Shown here piece after piece: positions 8,744-16,078 of a stretch of DNA of 64,000 nucleotides. The notes under the pieces were generated by a model. That model ran no database searches and was not told the origin of the DNA. It saw only the letters and a program-made list of their open reading frames with translations. The stretch's first letter is position 1, and each line of letters opens with the position of its first letter. Made by a program: the position numbers and the translations under genes. The DNA is taken from contig NZ_JANUGW010000006.1 of the NCBI RefSeq assembly GCF_024753285.1, forward strand, positions 124,001-188,000. Direction: 5' to 3'. This stretch comes from Massilia pinisoli (GTDB lineage: Bacteria > Pseudomonadota > Gammaproteobacteria > Burkholderiales > Burkholderiaceae_D).

Positions 8744-11029
8744 GTGGTCGTTGTGACTTCGAAAGCGCCTGTGCCAACCAAGAAACCCGAAACCAAAGTG
8801 GCTACTAAATCCACCAGAATGTCCGCAAAAGTGGACAATTCGCAAGACAAGGCGGAAGCTCGCGTTGCGGGTGTCGCCCCAGTCAACCAGACGACCGACG
8901 CGGAAGCCCTCGCCGCGATCGACACGTCGGGTTACGTGCTGCCGGCCGTCAAGGTGCCAGGCCGGCGTGGCCGCAAACCCAAGGAATTTACCCCCGAGAA
9001 CGATGAAGTCGCCGCACTGAACGCGGTCGAGCGCGCCGAGCTGAAAGCGGTCGACAAGGCCAAGGCCAAGGACCGCAAGGCCAAGGAAAAAGCGCTGCTG
9101 AAAGACGCGTTCTCGTCGGACACGGAAGCGAGCGAAGAGGAACTGGAAATCCGCCGCCAGAAGCTCAAGGCCCTGATCAAGTCGGGCAAGGAGCGCGGCT
9201 TCCTCACGTATTCCGAGATCAACGACCATCTGCCCGATAACATCGTCGATCCGGAAGCAATCGAAGGCATCATCGGCACGTTCAACGACATGGGCATCGC
9301 TGTCTACGAGCACGCGCCCGATGCCGAAACGCTGCTGCTCTCCGATAACGTCGCCACCGTCACCAGCGACGACGAAGCCGAGGCCGCGGCCGAGGCGGCG
9401 CTGTCGACCGTCGACTCCGATTTCGGCCGCACCACCGACCCCGTCCGCATGTACATGCGCGAGATGGGCTCCGTCGAGCTGCTGACCCGCGAAGGCGAGA
9501 TCGAGATCGCCAAGCGCATCGAGGATGGCCTGCGCGACATGATCCAGGCGATCTCCGCCTGCCCGGTGACGATCGCCGAAATCATCGACGCCGCCCGCCG
9601 CATCGAGAACGACGAGATCAAGATCGACGAAATCGTCGACGGCATGGTCGATGCGGACGATGACGAATCGACGTCGCCGAGCGCCGTCGCCCCGGCCGCC
9701 ACCGAGTCCGACGACGACGAGGAAGACGACGAGGAAGAGGAAGAAGAGGAAGAGGAAGAAGAGGCGGGCGCGAGCTCCGGCGCCGCCGGCTATTCCGCCG
9801 AGCAACTTGAGCAGCTGAAGAATTCGGCCCTCGATAAATTCCGCGAAATCGAACAGCAGTTCGACAAGATGCGCAAGGCCTACGAGAAGCAGGGCTACAA
9901 TTCCGACGGCTACATCAAGGCCCAGGAAGCGATCTCGAACGAACTGCTCGGCATCCGCTTCACCGCGAAGGTCGTCGAAAAGCTGTGCGATACGTTGCGC
10001 GGCCAGGTCGACGAAGTGCGCCACATCGAGAAGCAGATCCTGGACGTGGCCGTGAACCGCTGCGGCATGCCGCGCGCCCACTTCATCAAGGTCTTCCCGG
10101 GCAACGAGACGAACCTCGAGTGGGTCGACGGCGAAGTGAACGCCGGCCACGCCTACAGCGCGATCCTCGGCCGCAATATCCCGACGATTAAAGAACTGCA
10201 GCAACGCCTGATCGACCTGCAAGCCCGCGTCGTCCTGCCGCTGCCGGACCTGCGCAACATCAACCGCCAGATGGCGGCCGGTGAAATGAAGGCGCGCAAG
10301 GCCAAGCGCGAAATGACGGAAGCGAACTTGCGTCTCGTCATCTCGATCGCGAAGAAGTACACGAACCGCGGCCTGCAATTCCTCGACCTGATCCAGGAAG
10401 GCAACATCGGCCTGATGAAGGCGGTGGACAAGTTCGAATACCGTCGCGGCTACAAGTTCTCGACGTATGCGACGTGGTGGATCCGCCAGGCCATCACCCG
10501 TTCGATCGCGGACCAGGCGCGCACGATCCGTATTCCGGTGCACATGATCGAAACGATCAACAAGATGAACCGGATCTCGCGCCAGATCCTGCAGGAGACG
10601 GGCGCCGAGCCCGATCCGGCGACGCTCGCGATCAAGATGGAAATGCCGGAAGACAAAATCCGGAAGATCATGAAGATCGCGAAAGAGCCGATCTCGATGG
10701 AAACGCCGATCGGCGACGACGACGATTCGCATCTGGGCGACTTCATCGAGGACAACAACACGCTGGCGCCGTCGGATGCCGCGCTGCATGCCTCGATGCG
10801 TGGCGTCGTCAAGGACGTGCTCGACTCGCTGACGCCGCGCGAAGCCAAGGTGCTGCGCATGCGCTTCGGCATCGAGATGTCGACGGACCACACGCTGGAA
10901 GAAGTCGGCAAGCAATTCGACGTCACCCGCGAGCGCATCCGCCAGATCGAAGCGAAGGCACTGCGCAAGCTGCGCCACCCGTCGCGTTCCGACAAGCTGA
11001 AGAGCTTCCTCGAGAACAACAGCGGCTGA
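8744..11029 (+). CDS. rpoD: RNA polymerase primary sigma factor RpoD (sigma-70)
   Basis: 761 residues. The housekeeping sigma factor. Region 1.1 is in the N-terminal third, region 1.2 is [16 protein letters not shown] and the non-conserved region follows. Region 2 ([37 protein letters not shown], then [15 protein letters not shown]) recognises -10 elements. Region 4 ([26 protein letters not shown]) recognises -35 elements. A striking acidic tract of mostly Glu and Asp lies in the non-conserved region at about 9699-9767. GTG at 8744 and GTG at 8753 are both possible starts; AAAGTGG at 8741-8747 could serve the second. A strong terminator follows. Confidence 0.97.
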   Translation: MVVVTSKAPVPTKKPETKVATKSTRMSAKVDNSQDKAEARVAGVAPVNQTTDAEALAAIDTSGYVLPAVKVPGRRGRKPKEFTPENDEVAALNAVERAELKAVDKAKAKDRKAKEKALLKDAFSSDTEASEEELEIRRQKLKALIKSGKERGFLTYSEINDHLPDNIVDPEAIEGIIGTFNDMGIAVYEHAPDAETLLLSDNVATVTSDDEAEAAAEAALSTVDSDFGRTTDPVRMYMREMGSVELLTREGEIEIAKRIEDGLRDMIQAISACPVTIAEIIDAARRIENDEIKIDEIVDGMVDADDDESTSPSAVAPAATESDDDEEDDEEEEEEEEEEEAGASSGAAGYSAEQLEQLKNSALDKFREIEQQFDKMRKAYEKQGYNSDGYIKAQEAISNELLGIRFTAKVVEKLCDTLRGQVDEVRHIEKQILDVAVNRCGMPRAHFIKVFPGNETNLEWVDGEVNAGHAYSAILGRNIPTIKELQQRLIDLQARVVLPLPDLRNINRQMAAGEMKARKAKREMTEANLRLVISIAKKYTNRGLQFLDLIQEGNIGLMKAVDKFEYRRGYKFSTYATWWIRQAITRSIADQARTIRIPVHMIETINKMNRISRQILQETGAEPDPATLAIKMEMPEDKIRKIMKIAKEPISMETPIGDDDDSHLGDFIEDNNTLAPSDAALHASMRGVVKDVLDSLTPREAKVLRMRFGIEMSTDHTLEEVGKQFDVTRERIRQIEAKALRKLRHPSRSDKLKSFLENNSG

Positions 11030-11061
11030 GGCTTGACGTACCTACGCTAAAACAATATCCT

Positions 11062-11104
11062 CTCGCCACTTCGGGCGCACCGCGACCGCAAGTGGCGAGT
11101 TTTT
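11062..11104 (+). terminator. Rho-independent terminator after rpoD
   Basis: CTCGCCACTT (11062-11071) is a perfect 10-bp complement of AAGTGGCGAG (11090-11099), followed by a T run to 11104. It isolates rpoD from the tRNA gene. Confidence 0.9.
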
Positions 11105-11128
11105 AGCGTCTTCGGATGTACCAGTTTC

Positions 11129-11209
<81 letters not shown>

Positions 11210-11302
11210 CAACTTTTGTTTTGAAATCAAGCCCTTACGAGAAATCGCAAGGGCTTTTTTCATGGTTAATTCGGTAAGACTTTGTGCTCGTCTCCAAGGC
11301 TT

Positions 11303-11320
11303 TGTCAACGAATCGTCAAC
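11303..11320 (+). repeat. Possible integrase arm-type site, left end
   Basis: TGTCAACGAATCGTCAAC, about 95 bp inside attL. A 17/18 match in the same orientation lies at 22353-22370, about 95 bp inside attR. It contains an internal direct repeat of GTCAAC. Confidence 0.6.
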
Positions 11321-11376
11321 GCGGTTTTGGGCCGTGATGTGCGTAGAATGATCGAAAAGCACAAAGGGCGATAGAA

Positions 11377-11607
11377 ATGACAAAGGATGAACTGATCGCA
11401 GCTGTACCTGTCTACACGCGTGAAGGGCGACCCTATAAAATTGCACTTGGCAGTATTCCTGAGCCATGGAAGACGCAGTTTGAACGTGCACTGACTGGAA
11501 GTGCATGTCCCGTTGGTGATTCGCTAGGTCAATGTGCTTTTGTTTGGGACTGGATAGCTTGGGCCAACGGAGACTGGTACGGTCGAGGGCCAGTAGGTCT
11601 CGATTGA
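11377..11607 (+). CDS. Small prophage hypothetical protein
   Basis: A 76-residue soluble acidic-to-neutral protein, rich in Trp (WKTQF, VWDWIAWANGDWYG). It has an ATG with AAAGGGCG upstream. It lies between attL and the integrase gene and is convergent with the integrase, so it belongs to the element. There is no recognisable domain and no signal peptide. Its position at the very edge of the prophage is typical for a moron-type gene, but no function can be given. Confidence 0.55.
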   Translation: MTKDELIAAVPVYTREGRPYKIALGSIPEPWKTQFERALTGSACPVGDSLGQCAFVWDWIAWANGDWYGRGPVGLD

Positions 11608-11666
11608 GCGCGTACTCTCGATTTCTACATGAGGTGGAAGGCCAGTTCTCACTGAGGATCGGTTAT

Positions 11667-12671
11667 TTAGGCTGTTCGAAGTGTCAGTGGATTCAGTCTT
11701 CTTGCTTCTTCCAAGTGTTCTGGAGCTAAGTGTGCGTAACGCATTGTCATCGTCAGGCTTGCGTGTCCTAGGATTCGTTGCAATGCGATGATATTTCCGC
11801 CATTAATCATAAAGTGGCTGGCGAACGAATGTCTAAGCGAGTGGGTGAGTTGGCCCTCGGGAAGTGTGATGCCAGTTCGTTCGAGTCCTTCTCTGAATGC
11901 TGAAAATGCATAACCGAAGATTCGTTCTCCAGTGCCGTGTTTCGTGTAGTGTTCATTGATCGCACGTTCAAGGTCGTCGCAGATTGGCACAGATCGGACC
12001 TTGCCTGATTTCGTTTTTGCGAACTGAATTTGCCCGTTTCTGACTTGCGAGATTTGCAGCTCTTCCGCTTCGCTCCACCGTGCGCCGGTGCTGAGACAAA
12101 TTTTCGTCACAAGTGCAACATGCGGGTTCCGGCTGGCCGCAAGGCTGTCCAGTAAGGTTTCGATTTGCTCCGAGGTGAGGTAAGAAAGTTCGTTCTGCAA
12201 AATCTTGAGTTGACGTAGTTTTCCCAGCGGATTCCCTAAAGTCCAGAAGCCGAGGCGTTCCAGCTCGTTGAAGACCGCCCGCAAGTATGCATGCTCATGA
12301 TTCATGTTGTTTGCAGAAATCCCTGCCGCGAGTCGTTGAGTCCGATATTCTACGAAGTCGCTCGCCTTAAACGTTTCGGCCAACGGATTGCCCATTGCCG
12401 CGCACATCGCAACAAGCCGCTTGTGTGTGTCCGCGCCTGCTCGCAATTCTTTGCCGTGATGTTCATACCAGAGGTTCACAAGTTCCGAGAGCCGGCGCGG
12501 GTCCTTTTTCTTCGGTTCCCATGCGTTGTCTTGCGTGACCTGAGTTTTTACCCATGCCTCATATGCTTTCGCTTCAGCTTTCGTGTTAAACGATTTTCGA
12601 AGCCGCTTCCCGCCCCGGCCACCTGGCTGTATATCTACTGTCCAGCCAGCACTTGTTTGTTTAATCGACAT
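11667..12671 (-). CDS. int: Tyrosine-type site-specific integrase
   Basis: 334 residues. It catalyses recombination between the phage attachment site and the tRNA-Met gene. The N-terminal ~60 residues (QPGGRGGKRLRKSF) form a basic arm-binding domain, about 60-155 is a SAM-like core-binding domain, and the catalytic domain follows. The full catalytic set is visible: R198 (STGARWSE), H277-x2-R280 (HSLRHSF), H303 (LGHAS) and the nucleophile Y312 (MRYAHL). It starts at an ATG that overlaps the end of the upstream repressor gene by 11 bp, so the two are co-transcribed towards attL. Repeats at both ends of the element (11303 and 22353) are candidate arm sites. Confidence 0.93.
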   Translation of the reverse strand: MSIKQTSAGWTVDIQPGGRGGKRLRKSFNTKAEAKAYEAWVKTQVTQDNAWEPKKKDPRRLSELVNLWYEHHGKELRAGADTHKRLVAMCAAMGNPLAETFKASDFVEYRTQRLAAGISANNMNHEHAYLRAVFNELERLGFWTLGNPLGKLRQLKILQNELSYLTSEQIETLLDSLAASRNPHVALVTKICLSTGARWSEAEELQISQVRNGQIQFAKTKSGKVRSVPICDDLERAINEHYTKHGTGERIFGYAFSAFREGLERTGITLPEGQLTHSLRHSFASHFMINGGNIIALQRILGHASLTMTMRYAHLAPEHLEEARRLNPLTLRTA

Positions 12672-13101
12672 TTTGCAGCCTGCGTTTTAGGTCGTTGCTC
12701 CGGATTTTCTCTAATGCTCCGAGTTCTTCGATTTCCCAGTCACTGAAATCGCCTCCGCCACCTTCCTGCCGCCAGCCTATTTTCAATGTGGTAAGTTCGG
12801 TCAATCGTCGAAGATAACGCTTTGTTGTCTCTTGTCTCTGCTCTTCTTGCGTGGACGGACTGATTTGACCACCGACTCGATCAGTTGCTCCGGTCATCAG
12901 CCAAAGGGAGTACTCCGGCCAAATCGAGCACACCGCTGACAGCATCTCTGCTGAAGGTCGTGCACGTCCGGCCCACCAGCTTGCCCAAGCGCTGGCAGGA
13001 ATTCTTGTAAGTTCTTCAAGGTCTGCGTTGCGTCGAGTGCGTTTTGCATTCGCATCCACAAGTTCACGCAGCCGCTCATCAAGTGCTTTCACACGGTCCA
13101 T
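12661..13101 (-). CDS. Probable phage repressor/regulator (helix-turn-helix)
   Basis: 146 residues. The N-terminal 70 residues (VKALDERLRELVDAN, LEELTRIPASAWASWWAGRARPS, then SAVCSIWPEYSLWLMTG) have the layout of a phage Cro/CI-type HTH in which the 'W-x-WLMTG' end is typical. The C-terminal half is charged and probably dimerising. A start at 13101 is chosen because TAGGAGAACAGGT precedes it; an earlier in-frame start has none. It is transcribed with the integrase and diverges from the small gene at 13235. Two similar palindromes in the 133-bp divergent region are its likely operators. The repressor assignment is inferred from position and HTH shape. Confidence 0.65.
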   Translation of the reverse strand: MDRVKALDERLRELVDANAKRTRRNADLEELTRIPASAWASWWAGRARPSAEMLSAVCSIWPEYSLWLMTGATDRVGGQISPSTQEEQRQETTKRYLRRLTELTTLKIGWRQEGGGGDFSDWEIEELGALEKIRSNDLKRRLQNVD

Positions 13102-13141
13102 ACCTGTTCTCCTAGAGACTTTGCACAGAATCATACATCTC

Positions 13142-13233
13142 TTTGAACTCAGTTCGAAAATTTCTTGCAGGAATTCGAAATTATGCGTACATTACGTCGC
13201 ATTGGGTTCGATAAACTTTGAAATTAGTTCAAA
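13142..13233. promoter_or_regulatory. Divergent prophage control region with two palindromic operators
   Basis: Two sites share the pattern TTTGAA-N5-TTCRAA. Site 1 is TTTGAA-CTCAG-TTCGAA (13142-13158) and site 2 is TTTGAA-ATTAG-TTCAAA (13217-13233). The inner AG is also shared. A half-site-like GAATTCGAAATT lies between them (13171-13182). One site sits beside each divergent gene, as in lambdoid or P2-type switches. Individual -35/-10 boxes are not clear. Confidence 0.6.
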
Positions 13234-13234
13234 C

Positions 13235-13447
13235 ATGAGCAATCATTCTACTAACGTTTTCAACATGTCAACTCCGATCATGACTCGAGAGGCCTTCGCT
13301 CAAGCAGTAGGCCTGCCACTCGGCGTATTCGTCAGCCAGTGCGAGCGTGGCTATTGGCCTCAAATCACGGTGGGCAAGCGAGTTTTCGTGAACGTTGAGG
13401 CGATCCGCGTTAAGGCCGCCGAGCGTGCTCTGGAGTTCTCTTTGTGA
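13235..13447 (+). CDS. Small DNA-binding-like prophage protein (Cro/excisionase-like)
   Basis: 70 residues. The core MTREAFAQAVGLPLGVFVSQCERGYWPQITVGKRVFVNVEAIR resembles MerR/Xis-type winged-helix proteins that read a helix (AFAQAVGLPLGVFVSQ) followed by a wing (ITVGKRVFVNVEAI). It is the first gene rightwards from the divergent operator region, the place of a Cro or excisionase. Starts at 13235 or 13265 are both possible; neither has a clear ribosome site. It overlaps the next gene by four bases (GTGA). Confidence 0.6.
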   Translation: MSNHSTNVFNMSTPIMTREAFAQAVGLPLGVFVSQCERGYWPQITVGKRVFVNVEAIRVKAAERALEFSL

Positions 13448-13815
13448 AACAGCCAAGCGACTTGTTCACGCCTGACATGTTTGGTGCCGTTTTCGCAGAG
13501 ACGCCGCCTCTTGCTAATCAATCGAAAAGCAGCAGCAATGTTGATCGATTGAGGTGGTGGGATGCTCCTGCCCGAGCAGAAATGCGCGCCGACCCCGTGT
13601 GGAAGGGGGTCTATGAACATTTGAAAACTGCTGTTGCTGCGGGCCGTTTTGTAGGCAGTGAAGTGCGGTCGACGCGTCTCGCCGTGCGACTGCCTGCCCG
13701 CAGCGCAAGCGAGGACAGCCAGGAGCACGGGGAGCGCAGCGACCTTCTAGGTAAATCTATACCAAATAGGTTGTCGGCGGAGTTTGTGATGTTTGAAAAG
13801 GGGACTTGTGCGTGA
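13444..13815 (+). CDS. Prophage hypothetical protein upstream of rep
   Basis: 123 residues, GTG start with GGAG at 13432-13435, stop overlapping the rep start by 8 bp. The N-terminus (SDLFTPDMFGAVFAE) and the RWWDAPARAEMRADPVWKGVYEHLK stretch look like a real compact domain. The last third is different. It is encoded by a GC-rich run (about 13673-13740) that resembles a motif in the noncoding hairpin region at 20933-20960, and reads as low-complexity basic and acidic residues. The C-terminal part may be driven by a DNA element rather than by protein function. No family is recognised. Confidence 0.55.
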   Translation: MKQPSDLFTPDMFGAVFAETPPLANQSKSSSNVDRLRWWDAPARAEMRADPVWKGVYEHLKTAVAAGRFVGSEVRSTRLAVRLPARSASEDSQEHGERSDLLGKSIPNRLSAEFVMFEKGTCA

Positions 13816-14995
13816 TGCTGATTTTGTCCGTACGTTGCCGGTTGGCGTCAGGCACTTGGGTGACAACCGCGCGGTTCCTTCGCTCGATCCAGCAGCCTTG
13901 CGTGTCCGTCGTTATTTGTTGTTATCCGGCTGTCAATCTCTTGTATACCCGTTTTGGCGAGAGCGAGTCGATAGAGAGACCGGCGAAGTTAAGCTTCGTT
14001 CTGAATTCCGGGTGTCTATTTGCTGTCGTGAGCCAGTTGAGGATGTCGCCAGAATTTACCGTAATGGTCCTACTGTGGGTTTTTCTGGACTCATGCGATG
14101 CGGGAATGTATGGGGATGTCCAATTTGTTGCGCGAAAGTCATGCGGCGACGCGCAGAACAAATTGGAGCAATCTTCACCGCTGTTCATGAACGTGGAGGA
14201 AGCGCTGTGATGGTGACTTATACCGCTGCCCATACGATCTCCGACCCGCTTGAAAAGCTGCTTGTTGGCCTGAAGGCCGCTAAACGGAATCTTACTCAAT
14301 CACGGACTTATCGTCATCTCGCAGCTTCTCGCACTGGTTCTGTCAGTGCGACAGAAATTACTTACGGTTCAAAGGGGTGGCATGCACACCAGCATGATGC
14401 GTGGTTCTTCGATTTAGCCGCACCTGATCCCAACAAACTTGCTGACGAACTCTTTGATCCGTGGTTGAACGCTTTGACTAAGGAAGGAATGTCTGCTGTC
14501 CAGTTTTATAGGGATAAACGTACGGGAGAAAACCGGCGTATAGGCGTGGATGTTCGTGCTGCATGGGATGCAAGTGAATACCTTACCAAGTTTGATCGTG
14601 AGCGTAACTGGTCGTTGGCGAAGGAAATGACAGAGGGGCGCTCGAAGCAAGGTCGGGTACAAGATTCTCTTACACCTTGGGAGTTGTTGGAAGATGCAAT
14701 TATTCGCGGAAAAGATAGCCCAACAGCCAAGTTGTGGATCGAGTATTTGCGAGCTACGAAGGGGAAATCCGCGATCAGCTTGATGCCTGCAGCAAAGTTG
14801 CTCAAAGAGTTGGGTATGCCAACTCGACTCGACGATTTTATTGATGCGAACAGTGTTGGGGTCGGTGAGGTTATCGGAAAGGTTTCAGATCATTATTTTG
14901 ATCGTGCAGTTCGAGAGTGCGGGTTGGGGAGCTTGCTTGAGGCAGCCCGTAATAGTGCTTTGCCCGAGTTGGGCGGAATGTTGAACTTTGTTTAG
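13808..14995 (+). CDS. Rolling-circle replication initiator (HUH endonuclease, Rep)
   Basis: 395 residues with a GTG start at 13808 preceded by AAAGGGG; a TTG at 13793 is the alternative. It nicks the replication origin and starts rolling-circle synthesis. A cysteine cluster MRCGNVWGCPICCAK (about residues 96-110) is a zinc-knuckle as in Rep_1-like plasmid initiators. The metal-binding HUH motif is GWHAHQHDAWF (about 191-201). The catalytic single tyrosine with its lysine partner is ASEYLTKFDRE (Y258, K261). This architecture is closer to the single-Tyr plasmid Rep class than to the Ff gene II protein. It is the equivalent of pII in this phage. Confidence 0.85.
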   Translation: MRDADFVRTLPVGVRHLGDNRAVPSLDPAALRVRRYLLLSGCQSLVYPFWRERVDRETGEVKLRSEFRVSICCREPVEDVARIYRNGPTVGFSGLMRCGNVWGCPICCAKVMRRRAEQIGAIFTAVHERGGSAVMVTYTAAHTISDPLEKLLVGLKAAKRNLTQSRTYRHLAASRTGSVSATEITYGSKGWHAHQHDAWFFDLAAPDPNKLADELFDPWLNALTKEGMSAVQFYRDKRTGENRRIGVDVRAAWDASEYLTKFDRERNWSLAKEMTEGRSKQGRVQDSLTPWELLEDAIIRGKDSPTAKLWIEYLRATKGKSAISLMPAAKLLKELGMPTRLDDFIDANSVGVGEVIGKVSDHYFDRAVRECGLGSLLEAARNSALPELGGMLNFV

Positions 14996-15004
14996 GAGAT
15001 GAGA

Positions 15005-15391
15005 ATGAGTTTGCTGTCGCGTCATGTGTCGGAGCTGAAATCGGAAGAGTTCGTTCTTGGTGTTTCGACCGGTTTTAAGGGCGAAAAAGGTTCGAAGATG
15101 GAAGGAATCGAATCCACCAAGATAATGATTGTTTCGACGCCTGCATCGAAAAACTGGACTGGCTACACTGCAATCGAACAAGCGGTCTCGAATGCGTCTA
15201 TCGGGGAGTCGATGACTGGTCGAACGTTTCCGGCACGATGCATGGTTACTTATCGACGCGTCTCGGCGGTCGAAAACAAGACCATTGAGAATAAGACCGT
15301 ATCAAAGGATGTTGAGAAATTGGTGGTCGTGGGGCTTGAATATTTGTCCGCTGTTGATCTCGTGGACGTGAAAGTCGCAAAAGCCGCTTGA
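15005..15391 (+). CDS. Probable phage ssDNA-binding protein (pV-like)
   Basis: 128 residues. GGAG at 14995-14998 is correctly spaced for the ATG at 15005 and too close for the one at 14999. No motif is diagnostic, but the protein lies directly after rep and before the coat genes. That is the position of the single-stranded DNA-binding pV in filamentous phages. Its make-up (beta-rich, with alternating Val, Thr and Lys stretches) would suit an OB-like fold. The function is inferred from gene order. Confidence 0.5.
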   Translation: MSLLSRHVSELKSEEFVLGVSTGFKGEKGSKMEGIESTKIMIVSTPASKNWTGYTAIEQAVSNASIGESMTGRTFPARCMVTYRRVSAVENKTIENKTVSKDVEKLVVVGLEYLSAVDLVDVKVAKAA

Positions 15392-15393
15392 TT

Positions 15394-15645
15394 ATGACTG
15401 CGTCCTCTGTCGTCGTTTGTGTTGATGCTGCAACTAATGCTTCTGCCGTGCCTGAGCCGCCTTGTCCATCCGGCCAAGGTGTGATGACTGTGCAGGCTGA
15501 GCTGTCTCTGGTTGGTGGCTCGCCTTTTGACAGTTTGGAAGCAAGCGGGTTCTTCTTCTTTGGTTTTGGTGTCGTTGTATTCGCTTACCTGCTCGGCTTC
15601 GTTGTATGGGCCGTGCGTAAGCCTATCCGTCAGGGCGGTTCCTGA
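15394..15645 (+). CDS. Small prophage membrane protein
   Basis: 83 residues from the ATG at 15394 (a TTG six bases earlier overlaps the preceding stop). It has a polar N-terminal half with two cysteines, then a single strongly hydrophobic helix (FFFFGFGVVVFAYLLGFVVW, about 54-73) and a basic tail AVRKPIRQGG. That gives an N-out, C-in topology like the minor coat proteins of filamentous phages. It sits between the probable pV and the major coat gene, the place of pVII/pIX in Ff. Its exact role is not known. Confidence 0.6.
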   Translation: MTASSVVVCVDAATNASAVPEPPCPSGQGVMTVQAELSLVGGSPFDSLEASGFFFFGFGVVVFAYLLGFVVWAVRKPIRQGGS

Positions 15646-15691
15646 TGGGCGTCTCCGGGGCGCTTCCCCGGTGTTTCGTTGGAGTTTGTTT

Positions 15692-15913
15692 ATGAAGTTT
15701 ACGAACAAGTTTTTCAAGGTGGCTTTGCTGGCCGTTTTCGCTTTGCCGCTGGCGTCGCAAGCTGCTGTTACTTCGGTCGCCGATTTGTGGGCGTCGATTT
15801 CGTTCGCTGATGTGACCTCGGCGATCTTCGGTATCGGTGCTCTGGTGATCGGTGTCGACCTCGCCCAGCTCGGCTATTTTAAGGTGCGTCGCCTGGTCAA
15901 GGGCGCGCACTAA
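15692..15913 (+). CDS. Major coat protein (pVIII-like)
   Basis: A 73-residue precursor. A signal peptide (MKFTNKFFKVALLAVFALPLASQA) with an AxA cleavage site is followed by a mature protein of about 48-49 residues: a short amphipathic part (VTSVADLWASISFADVTS), a hydrophobic helix (AIFGIGALVIGVDLAQLGYF) and a basic C-terminus (KVRRLVKGAH) that would face the phage DNA. This is the classic three-zone pVIII. GGAG (15681-15684) precedes the ATG. A strong terminator follows at 15945, as after gene VIII of Ff, allowing high expression of this gene. Confidence 0.88.
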   Translation: MKFTNKFFKVALLAVFALPLASQAAVTSVADLWASISFADVTSAIFGIGALVIGVDLAQLGYFKVRRLVKGAH

Positions 15914-15944
15914 TCGCCGCTCGCTGGCGGTTGGGCGTCAGCCG

Positions 15945-15972
15945 GGGTTGGACTTCGGTTCAACCCTTTTTT
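15945..15972 (+). terminator. Terminator after the major coat gene with UUCG tetraloop
   Basis: GGGTTG-GAC (15945-15953) pairs with G-T-T-CAACCC (15958-15966) around a C(TTCG)G tetraloop and is followed by six T. It closes the coat-protein transcript. Confidence 0.85.
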
Positions 15973-15992
15973 GTTTCTTTTCGGTGGTGGGT

Positions 15993-16076
15993 ATGGATGC
16001 GTCCTGGTGGTATCTGGCTTTCTTTTTCCTCGGTGTTTTCTCCGGTCATGCATGTGTGCAAGGCCTGAAAGGTTGA
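15993..16076 (+). CDS. Tiny membrane protein (27 aa), possible minor coat protein
   Basis: A 27-residue reading frame, MDASWWYLAFFFLGVFSG and a short polar tail, preceded by GGTGGTGGG and ending two bases before the pIII-like ATG. It is one hydrophobic helix. Its size and place between the coat terminator and pIII recall the ~30-residue pVII/pIX tip proteins of filamentous phages. It may be translationally coupled to the adhesin gene. Confidence 0.45.
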   Translation: MDASWWYLAFFFLGVFSGHACVQGLKG

Positions 16077-16078
16077 GC

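Noticed and set aside
8678..10978. A 766-codon minus-strand frame opposite rpoD
   Set aside because: rpoD is unmistakable; the antisense is rich in Asp, Arg and Phe as a mirror of rpoD codons.
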